Origin: Onchocerca lupi | Lineage: Eukaryota; Nematoda; Chromadorea; Rhabditida; Onchocercidae | Assembly: GCA_028564675.1 (NCBI GenBank) | Contig: JAOVVO010000004.1 | Coordinates: forward strand, 1 to 64,000 | Direction of reading: 5' to 3' | Length of the DNA: 64,000 nt | In this document: positions 26,009 through 40,300 of the stretch, piece by piece | How positions within the stretch are numbered: the stretch's first letter is position 1 | How the letters are laid out: each line of letters starts with the position of its first letter | Notes under the pieces: model-generated | Database searches by the model: none | What the model saw: only the letters and a program-made list of their open reading frames with translations | Told to the model about the DNA's origin: nothing | Translations under genes and position numbers: made by a program

Positions 26009-29000
26009 TTACTTATAAGATTTAATAGAGGAATCCCAAATATATATTTCATTGTTAAAATGTGATAAATCATATCCCTCTTTCTGCAGCCTCATTTTTT
26101 TCAGCTTATAAGTACCTGTAACACGTATGAACTTGGCAATCTTAAACAATTTCAAGATTTTTAAAATCATTATTCATTTATGCAAGAATTCAACCGTTTT
26201 CATCCAAAAATGATGAAATATCAGATGTAAAATTAAACATAATGGGACCTGTTCGTTCGAAATTCTTGCAGAAGCGTAAAAAAATGGGAATAGCATAAGA
26301 CGGAAGACTTTTCTTGAGATGTTCGGCTATTTTATGTATTACATCCTGAAAACAGGCTACTAATTTACGCAGTTGCAATTTATATTATCAAAATCAAACA
26401 CGTGATTAGTGAAAAAAAGACTAAAGACCAACTTCCAAAAACTCGTCTCTTGCTAAGACAATGGCAGCCATGCCAGCACGACCTTCTCTGTCTGAAAAAT
26501 TTTTTGATATTTAGAAAGAGAGAACAATGTACTTTGAACAAAACAATATAGAAAAGAATGACTTTATCAAATAATACATACGAATAATACATCAAATAAC
26601 ACATACAAAATTATTAAGACTTACTAGGTATTTTGATACCATAAACAACAACATCATTTACACATTTCAAAAGTTGTAAAATTCCCTCCACTTCTGTAGT
26701 ACTGACGTTTTCACCTTTCCATCTATAAAGAATTTTCCTTTTTGATGAATATTTTTGAATTATTTGATATCAAAGATTTATTTCTTAATGTATTTTAACC
26801 AAATTAATAGATGAAAATTTTTTTAACAATAGAAAACTAAGGAGACTTATCTTCCATAAAAAGAAAATAAAGAAAACTGAAACTAAATCCTGCAAAAAAA
26901 AGGACCTATAAGTGTCGCCTTTTCGATCCTTGAAATATAAATATCCTAGATCATCCCAGTGTATAATATCGCCTGATGTAAAAACAGCATCACCTTTACA
27001 TAAAACATTTCTCATTATCTTTTTCCCAGTATCCTTTTCGTCTAAATATCCTTCAAAGCTGTAAAAATTCTCCATAATGTCAAAGATAGTGAAGTGCATT
27101 GAAATATCAAAAACTACATCAAAGATAGTAAAGTGTATTGAAATATCAAAAACCATGAACTATATTATTACTAAATGATTACTAAAAACAACTGATGAAA
27201 CTTCTAGATCAAGAAATAACCATAAAATTACGGTTTTCAAAACCGATTTTAGATTAGCAAAAATTACTTGAGTAAAGGTTGATTTTCCATAATAACAGCG
27301 ACTATTTCACCAGTTTCACCAGGTTTACATGCCACACAAAACCCATCTTTTGTACGAATTAATTCACCGGTATCATCGTTAATTTTGAGTAAACGCACAG
27401 GATATAAATATTTCACAAAAGGGTGCACCGGAATAAAACCACACGCGCCGATATGATTATCTATATTCACTAAAAGTGCTCTAAATTTACAAACTTTTCG
27501 GAAAATTTCTAAAAAATGAATAGTACTTAAGAGTGACATTACCTGAAATTAGCCAGCGTCCTTCAACAGGTATTGTAAGAAAATTCAGCGTAAATTTCAC
27601 ATCTCGAAGCGACTATTTAACCAAAAGAATACGATGATTTTTAAAAAAGAGATCTTCTGCAAAATCTTCAAAAATTAAAAATGACAAAAACATACCAATA
27701 CTTGAATTGCCTTCTGTACTACCATAAAATTCACCGATTTTCTGGATACCAAAACGATTCACGAATTCTGACCAAATTTCTGCTCGTAAACCGTTACCGA
27801 ACATAAGACGTATTTTATGTTCTTTTGCTTCCACAATCTCCTTTTGTATTAAAAGATATCTGTAAATAAGGAGTTTTCATTTCAGATCTCAAAAAAAAAT
27901 GAAAATTATGCCGAATAGCTATCAACAATAACTACCTTTATTTATTTTTCTCTTCTATCCCAATTCAAGTAAAAAAAAAAAAAAAAATGTTTTGAGTTAC
28001 GTTAAACTTAAGTCAGAAAAAATTATCTATGGAAATGAAAAACTAAAATAAAAAATCTCACCTACAAATTTCGCCGATGTACTGCGTGACATTACAATTA
28101 TATTTGACACAATCTTTCCAGAAATTACTCGCAGAGAATTTTTTCCTAATCACACATGTGCTACCTTGAAGCACGGTTTGTCCGATACCAAGCATCCCTC
28201 CAGCACTGTGGTAAGCTGGCATCATCACATACAAGCGGTCTGCTGTGAAAATTCCAAAGGACTTGGCCACACCTATCGCCATCCAATAATATCTAAATTT
28301 ATGACGAAATAAAGACACATATATTTTAAAATAAATACCACGCCATATTAATAAACTTATACATTGTGTAAATTACATTATACTGCTTTACAGAATTTAT
28401 TTTGTACAACAGCACAATCTCAAATTACACCACATACGTCTCACATGCGTCAAATTGTTGCTTTTCTCAACTTTTCTCAAAGTATCTTAATATCATATGA
28501 TCCCAAATGAATTCTTAGAATGCCAACAAATGATAACTGCAAAATTTTTCTCATTTGGTTAACCTACTTCTTAAGTTTCTAAAATTATTACAGTAAAATA
28601 TATTAATGTTGACAAAAAATTCACTTCCACATACCGGTAATGCTTTATGAGCGCTGGCTTCGGATTCCCTGTTGTTCCTGATGTGAAGATATAACAAAGC
28701 ACTGCTGAAAAATTAGGAAGATGGACAAAAATAGCAATAGTAAGAAACGAATATGAAATGATACACTAAAATATTTCGAAGATCAACGCCAAAATGACAG
28801 TACAGAAAGCATAATAAGATAAATTATGTTTGAATATGATTGGGAAAAATTACGATAGAAAAATACAAAACTGATCATATAAAATAAAAATTTTTCTGAA
28901 ACCTGAATTAGATTAAAACTTTTAAGAAAATTCTAGTTCATGATAATCAAAATCGCGCATTAATATTGAGAATAATTAGTTGTCAAAACAGCACTATATT

Positions 29001-31164
29001 TATTCTTTTTTTTAATAGGATTTCACGAATAAGAGATTGGATGAAACAAGATTATAAGTTCGAATAAGAAAACAAAGGACGTCACAGAAGAGAAATTAAT
29101 TACATCTGAATGTTGGTCTTTCATTAACAATTGGTTCCTCGGAGGAAATTAATGGAATTTTCGTTGCCAATGATAAAATACCATTTTTCTTATTACCAAT
29201 ATCATCTATAATATAAACTTTCATTCGTTCCAATTTTCCCGATGAGAAAATATCTTCCAACGCTGAAAAAGGTGCAGATTCTTAAGTACATATTCCTTCA
29301 TTTTACTATTAAAATTTCCCTTTCAATGATCAGATTTTCGTAACAAGATGTCTGACTTTGAATAAGAGACTGAATAAAATAAGATTATACGTTTAATAAA
29401 GAAAACAAAGTATGTCAAAGAACAGAAATTAATTAGAAAAATTAATTTTAGTCAGAGAACATCAGGGAACAGAAATCCATGTAAAAGCAGACAAATAACG
29501 AAAGAGATAAATTAAACCAAAATAAACCAGTTATAACAAAGACCATTGTTGGATACAAAACTGAATGTCTGTCATTCAAGCGGATAGCTATGCTTTTTTC
29601 AAAGTAATGATATCAAAAATCTCTCCTCCAGATTGAATTTTTTTACAAACTTCATGAGAAAATGGATTCTTTTTATAGACTTTATTTGGCATTTGCTTTT
29701 GGCTTCCTCTTGAGATAAATTTTTGACCCAATTCGGCTCTGATTCTGTATTCGGCTCTGGTTTGTTAGAACGGCACTTCCTACATGTGTAATTTTGCGTC
29801 AAGATTCCTTGACTAAGCTCAAAAACTCTACTATATTTCTTAATTTTAAGAAAATTTCTATAATGATGAAAACTAACCAGGAAAAAGTTCATTGCTAGTG
29901 ATAATGGAAGTCGACTTTGAAATGGTGATTGAATAAGCAAGTGGTTCTGCCCTCAGATTTATATTCACCCATGAAGTGATAACACCTATTTTACTTAGTC
30001 CAAGCCAAATGGCAGGAAAATCAGCACAATTTTGAAGGAATAATGCTATCACGTCACCATTTTTGTAACCTTGTGACTGTAAGATATTTAATTTTATTCT
30101 AATTCTGACAGATTTTTTCTCTGAAGCATTCTTGCATAATATAATACAAATTTTCGAACATCTGCGTTATTATTAAATCTTGTTAAAAGTTGTTAAAAGA
30201 CCTTAAAATATATATCGATTAACAAAAGCAACATAAGCAAATTTATATTAAATAAAATTTGAAAAATGTAAATATTGAATAACCTGAAAATAGTTCGCAT
30301 ACTGATTGCATAATTGGTTCATTTCATGGAATGTCAATCTTCTTCCTGTGTCTACTTCAATCAACGCTTCTTTATCACGATAATTTTTAACATTCCGCAG
30401 GAATATCTGATGCAAAGGCTCATTAATTTTCATATGTATCCAAATATCCCATTTTACTCGAATCAATAATATTAAACCGCTGCAAACAAAAGAAAGTTGT
30501 CTTAAATCGAATTTATGATCATTACTGATAAGTAAGCTCAAATTACAATCGAAAACCAAATAGCACAGTAATCCATTTATCAACAGAAATGAATAAAGCA
30601 GTTGCCGAAATGAAATTGACAAGTCTTGATAAAGTATTTTTTTTTGGTAAATAAGAAGACAAAATAAGATGATTTTTGATGATGATTAGAAACTTCATTA
30701 AAACGAAAGAAATATATAATCAGAGATGAAAATTTCGATTGTTAACAAGATCGTTTTCACAATAATACTTAATCAAAAAAGAAAATATTGAATTACTTGA
30801 ATAAATGTTCTGATAATTTAAAGTTATCTTACTGGCTCAAATGTACGTATTACCTTCAACTATTATCGCTCATATGTAATCATTTGTTCGAATAAATGAT
30901 GGTGACAGATTTAATTATTCAATCAGTCTTTTGCTGATGTTTAAAATAATTTAAAATATTTATCTCAATCTCTTAAACTTTGAAATTCAGTGCAACTTAC
31001 CAGAAATCTCTCCCAATTGTGGAATAGAACTGGTAGAAATAGTGTGAAGTAAGACACTTATAAATTAAATATGCGAAGAATGCAAAGAATATGTACAACG
31101 ATAGAATGTATAGTAAAGATGACCAGAATGTTAATTCACCAAAGGATAATATGAAATCGAACAT
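26009..31164 (-). CDS. Long/very-long-chain fatty acid transport protein (acyl-CoA synthetase, SLC27/FATP type)
   Basis: This membrane enzyme activates long- or very-long-chain fatty acids to CoA thioesters and so drives their uptake. Exons in transcription order: 31164-31001, 30479-30284, 30076-29878, 29262-29104, 28704-28635, 28292-28062, 27859-27696, 27469-27268, 27058-26906, 26722-26625, 26491-26433, 26345-26249, 26115-26009. All phases close, giving 632 aa, close to human FATP4 (643 aa). Visible features: an N-terminal membrane segment (about residues 14-37); the AMP-binding P-loop YIFTSGTTGNPKPA (244-257); YHSAGGMLGIGQ and RKKFSAS typical of FATPs; FYGSTEG (384-390); the FATP signature GYLYFKDRKGDTYRWKGENV (about 500-519); and a TGTYKLKK C-terminal block. 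A minus-strand TTTGCAG one base before the ATG suggests trans-splicing. It resembles C. elegans acs-20/acs-22, but which of these it matches cannot be settled here. Confidence 0.95.
27079..27156. repeat. Two-copy tandem duplication in a FATP intron
   Basis: A unit of about 39 bp beginning tcaaagatagtgaagtgc is repeated head to tail with three substitutions, immediately 5' of the splice acceptor of the exon at 27058-26906. It appears to be intronic and neutral for the protein. Confidence 0.88.
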
Positions 31165-31166
31165 CC
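31165..31166 (-). promoter_or_regulatory. Candidate trans-splice acceptor before the FATP start
   Basis: On the minus strand ttatttgcag is followed by a single G and then the ATG. Such a site directly before a nematode start codon is the usual place for spliced-leader addition, although a cis-spliced 5' UTR intron is also possible. The site helps to fix the start at 31164. Confidence 0.5.
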
Positions 31167-31169
31167 TGC

Positions 31170-34100
31170 AAATAACAAATTTAAAACAAATATTCAATCC
31201 AATGAGGATTTACAAAAACAAAATCCAATGGAGAAATGTCTGGAAAGATTAGAAATCGGCATTAACACATTTAATTTAAGATGTGCAAGACCATGACTGA
31301 TTGTTGAGAAAAGCCATGAAAATTGTATTGTGCAAGAAGATGCCTGTTTCCTATGGGAAAATATACTTTTGCATCTAACGAGAGCAGAGCAATGCACTAT
31401 AGACAAAAGGATCTGAAGTTAATATGTGGGAGAGTAATAGAGTTAGTCTTTAGAAAATGTAACAAAAATTGATTTTTGAAAATCATCAAGCTATTCACAG
31501 AAATTCATCAAGTTTAATTTTAATGTAAAAGGAAACTACGAGCGGATTCAAATCACAACAAATGATGTTGACAATGAATTAAATATAACCCATAAGTTTA
31601 AATCAGCTGAAGTAACAATAACTCAGTTAAATGAAATAACAATAAACTGCTTCATGTGACAATAAGTCATATAATAATTGATCTGCCAACTTACTGGAAA
31701 AATAAATTGTTATTCAGAGTAGAATGAATAACTAGAAATAGCAATCATTTAATACCTTTAGATACTACATGAGTTGCTATCATTTGGCGCAGTTCCTCAA
31801 TGCCCAGTAAAAAGAAAACTGAAGACAAAACATCAATCCATCATTTGATATCAAAATTATTGTTATAATACTTTTCTAAATATATTTTGACTTCAACGGA
31901 AACTGTTATATTAATAATTTTCAAAATCATTGCTTAAAAAAATATTGCATAAATTAGTATATATATATGAATTAATAGATTTATTATATTAATAAGCCTA
32001 TTTTAAAAAAATTTTGAAAAATATTAAATCAAAATGACTTTCTAAGGATTCAATAAAAACTTTAGTTGGAAGAAAGGCAAGATTTCATGATTAATTAAAA
32101 AAATCATATTTAGCAATACAAAATGAATATATATGTGTTTCAAAATAAAACAGTGCGACAAAAAAAGTGGGATAGTGCAACTTTTTAAGGAATCATTCGA
32201 AAATCCTATTCTTCTTATCATTTCAAGCAGCAATTTTTTAATGTGTATTAAAACTGGAAAATCAAAGTGTTACTCATTCATCCATCCTTACTATTCCACA
32301 CAGCAATGAATTGAATGTTCTGTGTCTCCGAACAAAAGCGCAGCTGACGCACCTAATAAGAACGAAGATTATATCGCAAAATCATTCAAATATCGAAAAT
32401 TCGTTTCCATCGAGTAGTTCGAAGAATAATCGATTACCTGTTTCCCAATGGTCTGTTTATGCATCTATACAGCTGACTATTTTATATATAATCGTTGCGC
32501 TCCGACAAATAACAACAAACAGCGTTTCCGAACAAACGACGGTATTTCTTCAAACTTCAAAATCAATTTCTGCTAACAGTTAATCACAATTTTTTTTTTT
32601 TTTTTTTTTTTAGTAGGAGGAAAGGAGTAGCACTAACAACGAAGATAAATAATGATAGCAGCAAACATGTTCACAAATACAAACAAGTCGAAAGCTACCA
32701 CCATAGTAAACAGATTTCGAAGTGATTGTGGTAAATTTTGAGCTGACAGCTAAAATTGCATTTCGAAACAGATCACGGAAAAAAGTAACATAATAAAAGA
32801 AAACTGTATTCTAAAAGTATCTCCTTTTATTCATCAACACTCTATGTGATTATAATAGTGATTTAAAAATCCGTTCAATTCAATATTAAGGAATAATGAA
32901 TCGTCATGAAAGATAATGTCATCTATCCAGCTGAACAACAATGAACACAAAATAATAAAAAACGATCTAGAAATTGAAGTAAAAGATTGAATTGAAGTCT
33001 TTTTTCTCATTCTATTCTTCCTCTCCAAACTCTTCACGCTATCATTTGCTAATGAAAATGACAAGAACAAGCCCAAATATTGCTGATATACATGTTCAGA
33101 AACTTTAATGAATTATCCCAAAGATCCCTAAGCATGCTCATACTACTACTTAAGTAAATGAACATGACAAGCAAAGACTAAGTTCCTAATGTTTTACTGG
33201 TAATAATAAACCTTGCAGACCATTTCCCATTTCTAATCTATATTAGATGAAGAGATAAACATAAGCACAAATCAGTTACTTCTCGAGATAGAGACGAAGT
33301 TTCATAAATAATCGTTCATAATAAATGATGTCAGAGAGACTCATAGTAACTATCATTAAACCAAAATCAACCGGTTTAACCAAAATTAGTGATGATAGAA
33401 GAGGAAATGGGATCACTCAGAATCATATGACAAATAAGAAATGACAAGCAAAACAATTAATGACCACACTTAACAGTGAATTATATACGTAATTCTTCAT
33501 CATAAAAAAATTGATAAAGAAAATGAATACATTACTTTGAAGTGTAATTAGTAATAAGGTACATGTTTTAGAACAATTGAATAGGGAAGAGAAGAAATAA
33601 AAGACACAAAAATCAACATAAATAACTGGAACAACGATGAAAGAGTGAAATATGATGAGATTAAAAGAAAGATACCCATGAAATGCCTGGAACTTTACCG
33701 AATCATGACTTGCTGATAGCTGTTCTGCAAGTAATATAATAATATATTAATAATACATATGAATATTTTAAATTGTGTTTTCGAATTTCGCTCTTGGCAT
33801 CGTATGTTGGCATTGACTGCAAAAACCTTTTAGGCAAATAAATTTGGCAATTTTGAAATAATCAAAGATAAGAGTACAAATTTGAATTACGAATTTTCGA
33901 GAAATCTAGAAATATGAAAAGATCTCACAGAATATTCAAGATAACAGTTTTTTGTCCGCAGCAGTAGACTTTCTAACGATAGTCGCATGATCATGTGATT
34001 TTTTATAAAACAAGCCATTAGTAATATCATGCTACCTACTAAGTTGATAACGATATACAACACTCATATTTAACAAGCAAAGTTTTGATAACATATTGTA

Positions 34101-36720
34101 CTCTTCTTGTTAATAAAGAATGAATTTAAAACAAGCTTAATACAGAGAAATGATTTAAAAAAAAAAAAAACTGTTATCTCCAATCAATCAATACAGAAGA
34201 ACAGACAACGGACAAAGACAAATAATACCAATCATTGTACTCTACAGCTGTCATCCCGAACTGTTCATGTGTTTGTAAATTGAAAGATATGATGTAAATG
34301 AAAGCGAAGCAACATCTATTCATTTTCAGCCTACCTCTGACACGTATTAACTTCATTACATCAAACTCTCCAAAGAAATGTCATTTTGTAAAAAACTCGG
34401 GAAGTAAACAATTCTGATCAAATTTTTTGGATGCAATAAAGCACGAAATGTAACGTTGACTGAAGAGTGGGAGAAAGTTGAAGGTGATAAGGAAAGACCA
34501 GTTAAATTTTTGCTTGTTACTGAAACGAAAATTGTGAAACTAAAAAATGCAGAACATAGCCACTAATTCTCTTCAAAGCAAAATTTTATTTCGAATGGTT
34601 TAACCAAAATTCTTCCGGTCATGATTCAGACCACTCATTCGAACTCAATTATATTTCATATACTCGTTTGCTAAAAGCGTATTTTTAATTACTATACAAC
34701 TTTCATATATGAGATATCTTTAAAATCCAAATTAGACTGGTAAGCTGTTTCTAGAGAAATTTGTACGCCACGATAAACTCCTTCAAAATTTTTACTGTTT
34801 CTTGCAAAGAACGGTATTATCCAGTAGAAAGAAGTTCCTTTATTCCTTTAACATTTTCATAACTACGTCCCTTCATATTTTCATAATTATCCTACTAATT
34901 ATCCAACGATTTTCTTTTTCAAATCTATAACGAAAAAATAAATGAATAAATTCGATATAATTTACAAGAGAGATTATATACATAAAATAAAATAATTTAG
35001 TCTCAAACGGAGAAATAATATGTACTGATATGTCACGCAACAATTCAAAATTATTGAAACATAAAATGAAGGTAGTATAAAACAGGAGTAAGAGAACAAT
35101 GAAGAATGTAATACTACAATTCCGATGTGTACAGCGGAGAGTTTTTATATAAACAAGAGAATGAAAACAGGAATCAGTGGGTACTGGGAAATATATAAGA
35201 TGGATATTGAACACGATAACGTTCCGTTATAAAAACGCCGATATAATTTAAATAATTTGTTTCTTGTGTTACGAATTTGTTTTTTCTTAGAGAAAAGACG
35301 TTCCTATCCTAACAATCTCCTTAAAATTGAAAAAAAAAAAGAAGACCTTTCCCAATGAAATGTGCTGATGTCAAAACCATTATCACTGATCTTGAAAATA
35401 GCATGCAAGTTAATCATTTAGGTTAGATTTCGGCGGATGAATGAATTAGAAGTGGACACAAAAGATGGCAAAATGACATAGCTAAGAAAGTCAATATGAC
35501 AGAGCTCAAAATTGATCTAAATATTTAAAATGTTTAAGTTTAATTTTCCTTTAAAGAAAAAGTTTATCACAATGTGAACCACTACTTCAATATTCTTTTC
35601 TGCATTGCCACACAAAAGTTTGATGGAATTAAAATGTTTCGAACGAAAAAACAACATTAAAAATCAACATTAATTCACAGAATATTATAATCATTAGCAA
35701 AAAAATACCCTCAAGAGTATTGGAAAAAATGGACATTAGACGATAAACACTGCCAACTTCTGGAATGCATCCGTAACAACGTTATTCACTTTTTTTTGTA
35801 TTGTGCAATGCTTGCAGCAAGTAAATGAAAAATCCGTAAATAAATGCAACAATTTCTTTCTAACCAATATGAAAATTATCTGACTATATTTCGTATATCT
35901 TTAAGTAGGAGACAGAGATAGGAAAGAAAGAAACCAAAGAAATGATGGCAGTTACATTATTCACGAGCATAATCCATTAATGCCACTGATTACATGATTG
36001 AACATGTACTATCGCGACTTAAATATAGACAGTGCGCATATTCTTGACAATAATAATGAGAAGACAAAGATGAAAATTGATAGATATACTGCATTTGCAT
36101 TAATTAGAGTGATTGGATTAGTTGTTATAAATGAAATTTGAACTGAAAATTAAAATTATTTTGTATGATTTATTTGCTTTTTTCTTTTCTCCTCTTCTTT
36201 TTCAATTTATCCATTTTCGAATTTAGCGATTCTGCCAGAAAAGTCCACGGGAAAGGTCTCAGGGATTTCTTCGTCAAAATTGCTAAAACCGAAAATGAAG
36301 CCCAACAAGTGATTGTATTTCTGTATAATAGTTCATCACTTATAAGAAAGAAAAAATGAAGGAAGTTACAGAAAAGACGATTGAAAAAATATATAATCGA
36401 AAAAACTTACTTCAGGATGGAGTGTTAATAACTAACGATTACATGTCACCCGATCGTAGTGAATTTACATGTTCCCAGACCAATGAATAAATTAAGGCAG
36501 CATAATACAAATAATTTACATGATAACAGCATTACTCCCTATCGCAAGCATATTTCATTGAAGAGATATCCAATATTACCTCTATAAGTAAACATACACA
36601 ACAGAAGGGTTTACTTAAAGAATTAAAGATAAGCATAACTATCACCATCATTTCATTAAGTAATAAGCTTACGAAGGCTTATCTAATAAGTCTGACAAAG
36701 CAACAAAACACTGGGTATGG
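31170..36720. other. Intergenic region between the FATP and USP genes
   Basis: About 5.5 kb without a recognised gene. Open frames (for example minus strand 34873-35214, plus strand 32311-32583 and 36165-36359) are AT-biased and carry no motif. It presumably contains the FATP promoter at its left end. A long T run lies near 32590-32611. Confidence 0.5.
32590..32611. repeat. Poly(T) tract
   Basis: About 22 consecutive T residues in intergenic sequence. Simple sequence; read on the minus strand it is a poly(A) run. Confidence 0.8.
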
Positions 36721-37306
36721 TACAATACTTTATTCCATGATATTTAAAAAATCAATAAATTTTACGACAATACAGAAAGACCAGTAAATGCAAATTTCAA
36801 TATCCAAAAAAGAGAATAAAATAACCATTTACCACTCTTTCTTAACTTTAATACTACCCGTAATTTACTGTCAAACACGAAATAGTACAATACAGCATAC
36901 AGAAATTAAAGGATTACAAACATCGGCCATCAGTATGTCGGTATTGATATAGTGTGAATAATTTCTGTCACTTTTTCTCAAAATTGAAAAAAAAAAAATT
37001 AAAATTATTCATCAAATAAAAAAAGCTGATTTCGTAATTCATCATATTTTGAACGAAATATTTTTCTAGAATAGCACAGCAATTTACAATACAAAAGGCA
37101 ATAAATATGTACTATTGAAAGCATTTCACGAACTGCTGAGCCATGAAAAAAGGAAAATGAAGCATAATTAGACCGCAAATAATGTGAGCAAGCATATTTG
37201 GTCATAAACTTTCAAAATATTAAAAATAGCTGTCATTTGAAAAAAAAAAAAACCCTAATACTGACTGTGAAATAGTAATACAACATCGTAATTGAGAAAG
37301 AATTCA

Positions 37307-40300
37307 TTAAAAGATTCGCTCGTAGAAAAGGATATATCCTTCGGTGTTGAGTACACGCGATTCCGTCACAGAGCTTATTCTCATATCGCTTGCATAATAC
37401 CACTCGCCATCGCATGACCCCTCTATTATCCTGCAAAAGTATTTCATTAAAAAAATTAATGAAGATAGGAAACTGGAAATCATTCGGATCAATATCGGCA
37501 CGATCAATAACAGATTTTCAACCGACGAACGTTGAAATGTTCTTACAAGTGTTGAAATTGTATACTGAAAAATAGGCTCACAATAAAAATTTAAGGAACC
37601 AAAATTTCTCTCGAACAGTTTTCTTTTTTTTAAAGTAATGAAGTTGGCCATTTCAAAAATTAGATGGTTACTACCATTTCTAAATAACTTCACGGAAATT
37701 TGATATAAAAACCAAGATCTAACTCTTTCAATTCTGAATCACTACAAGTAATGATTGGATCTGGTGGCGAAAGATTTGCGGCTTCATAGAAAAATTTTTC
37801 GGTTTGAGGTAAGGGATATCGATTCTTGATAAAAGCAACATAATGTCCTGACGAGAGATCTCCAGAATGCGATACAACAGCGTATAATGAATAAAAAACT
37901 TTTTTCAATCCCTTTCTGATTCTCTAAAAAACGATCCATTTAATGATTATAATGCAAAGAGGAATTCGAAATAAATACGGAAAAAACGTAAGAAATGAAC
38001 AAGAAAAAGGCTAAAATTGCCAACTACAACAATTAACAAAATATTAACCAATGCTTGCTCGTTAATAGCTAAAAAAGCATATTAGAGCTTGAAAAATAAT
38101 GAAGAACATAAAATTTGATTTGCAGCAGTTTTTCAAAAAAACAAAAAAAAACAAAAAAAAAATTCAATTACCTTGGCTATTTGCGTGCAAAAAGGTGCAA
38201 TATTAAGAATTTTTGGAAAAGAAATTTGTCCAGGAACTTTGCGCGTGATCACTCGACCATTCGTTGAATGCGTCTGAAGAAGTGAGAAATAGAGAGGGAG
38301 AGTTAACCATTTATGTTGAGAGTACTTTCCCATTCTTCTTTCGTACTTTGTAAGTACAAATGAGGAAAGTGCTCTCAACATAAATGGTCAATTAAGAGTT
38401 GGAAAAAAGAATTTTGAACAAAAACTATCAACTGCTATATCTTCTCGAAAATCGTTAAATGGGAAGAACCAAATTCTATTAACATATTCTGAAACTAAAA
38501 TTTTCAGACAGAGGCAAAATTATGTATTCGGATTCACGATCAAGTATGGAAGAAAAGAAACTTAGTTTGAAAGACTTAAAAAACGAACGAATGAGCTTTT
38601 CGTTTTCCGAAGGAAAATAGAAATGAAAATTGAAGATTTCCTGGACATGGTACAGAATTTTTCCCTAATAACTTGCAATTATTCAATGAAGTCTTAGAAT
38701 AATCTACTCTCTGATTCCTGCCAATCCTGCTTAGTTTAAAAAAAAAAAAAATCATTTTAATACTTCAACTGATATTTTTAGATTACCTGCTCAAACCGTT
38801 TGAGATGTAATGTTAAAATTGGAGGTGGCTCATAAATCAAATAACGCTTTTCGGCTTCCACTGTCCTTTTCTTCATTCCATTTCTAAGCTGAAGAATAAG
38901 ATATTGTTCATCAAATAACACAAGTTCACAATTCTTAAACCTAACATTTCTTATGTGTTTTTTTAACAGATCCCAGTTTTGTAAAAGAAAAAAACTATCA
39001 TTTTTAGTAAAATTATGTTGAATTTCGAGATCAGATTTGAAAATATAACCACTGAGAATGAAATTTTGAAACCTGTTTGTTATAAGGAACACAGCACTTC
39101 TCACATTCATAAGTATTTGGTCCCGACAAAACTTCCGTTGTTGTAAAAGCTCGAAGACATGATGCTAATGAACGTGGTTCATCCTCTACAACTTCTTCAT
39201 CATCCAACAACTGCAGGCAATCTTCTAACTCAGTCCTTATGTCCATTTTATTCATTTCATTACAGATATTACCTAAAATATTAAATGTCCCAGGAAAATA
39301 GACATGGACTGTAAAAAAAATAAAAAAGAAAAAAAAGATACGTCCACAATCCACTCCCACTTCTCACAAGAAAGCATAAGATGCAGTGAAATCTTAAAAT
39401 CGAGTAGGTATTTAATTTGATATTTTGAAAAGAAGTGAAATAAAACAAAAAAACAGCAAGAAAATGATGGTTTTCACTTCTTATCCCGATAAAAAGTTAC
39501 TGAAACAAATTATGCCAAATATAGTAAGAAAAACATGCAGAAGATAAAGTGAAAATATTACCGTTGACATTTTTTGCATCAACATCATCATCGTCAAGAA
39601 TGTCTTCATCACTGACATCATTGTTAAGATGGGATCGTTCCCCACTGTGATTAATGTCGTTGCTATGCGAAATCATTTCATGAGATTTTCGACGTACTTT
39701 CTTAAATTTGCAAAAAGTCAACGTAAGAAAACTAAACAGGATTTAGTAGTACGCGTGTCGTTATATACAAATGTTCCAGTGCAATAATTACGTAAGACGC
39801 TTTCATAGATCATGAAGAAATGGAGTTTTGTGAATTCTCTAAAATAAATGTTACTAACCCCTTTGCGTGCATTCATTTTTTCCTTTTTTTTCTGATATTT
39901 ACTTAAGCTCAATGAAGCAGATTTATGCATTTTATATGTTCCATTTAATAATATTTTCGCTGATGTCGACGGAAGTGGAAGAGAAAGATCCAAGAAATCT
40001 TCATATGTCTTCGAAAGATGACCACAATCTGAACATTTTACTGTCTGCAGAAGTGTGCCACCAAAAACAGCATCAATAAGTGGTCTTCCACATGCTTTGA
40101 GCATGCCCTGAAACAATAGCCAAAAACTATGAAAAGTGAAAAGCACACAGTCACATTATATGAGTTATATAATTGAATGATGATTAATGCAACTGAGAAT
40201 GCTGATACACAAAGAACGAATCAATTTTACTAATTATAGTTTTGCAAAAAGTACAAATTTCACTGCAGCATGAAAAACTATCACTACACTCAAACAATCT

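Noticed and set aside
34873..35214. 113-codon minus-strand frame as a membrane protein
   Set aside because: Hydrophobicity reflects AT-rich codons; no signal for splicing, start or family.
39073..39308. Alternative acceptor at the start of the USP exon (attttag|gtaat)
   Set aside because: It is in frame and possible, but the upstream tttttttacag is a much better site; kept only as a possible minor variant.
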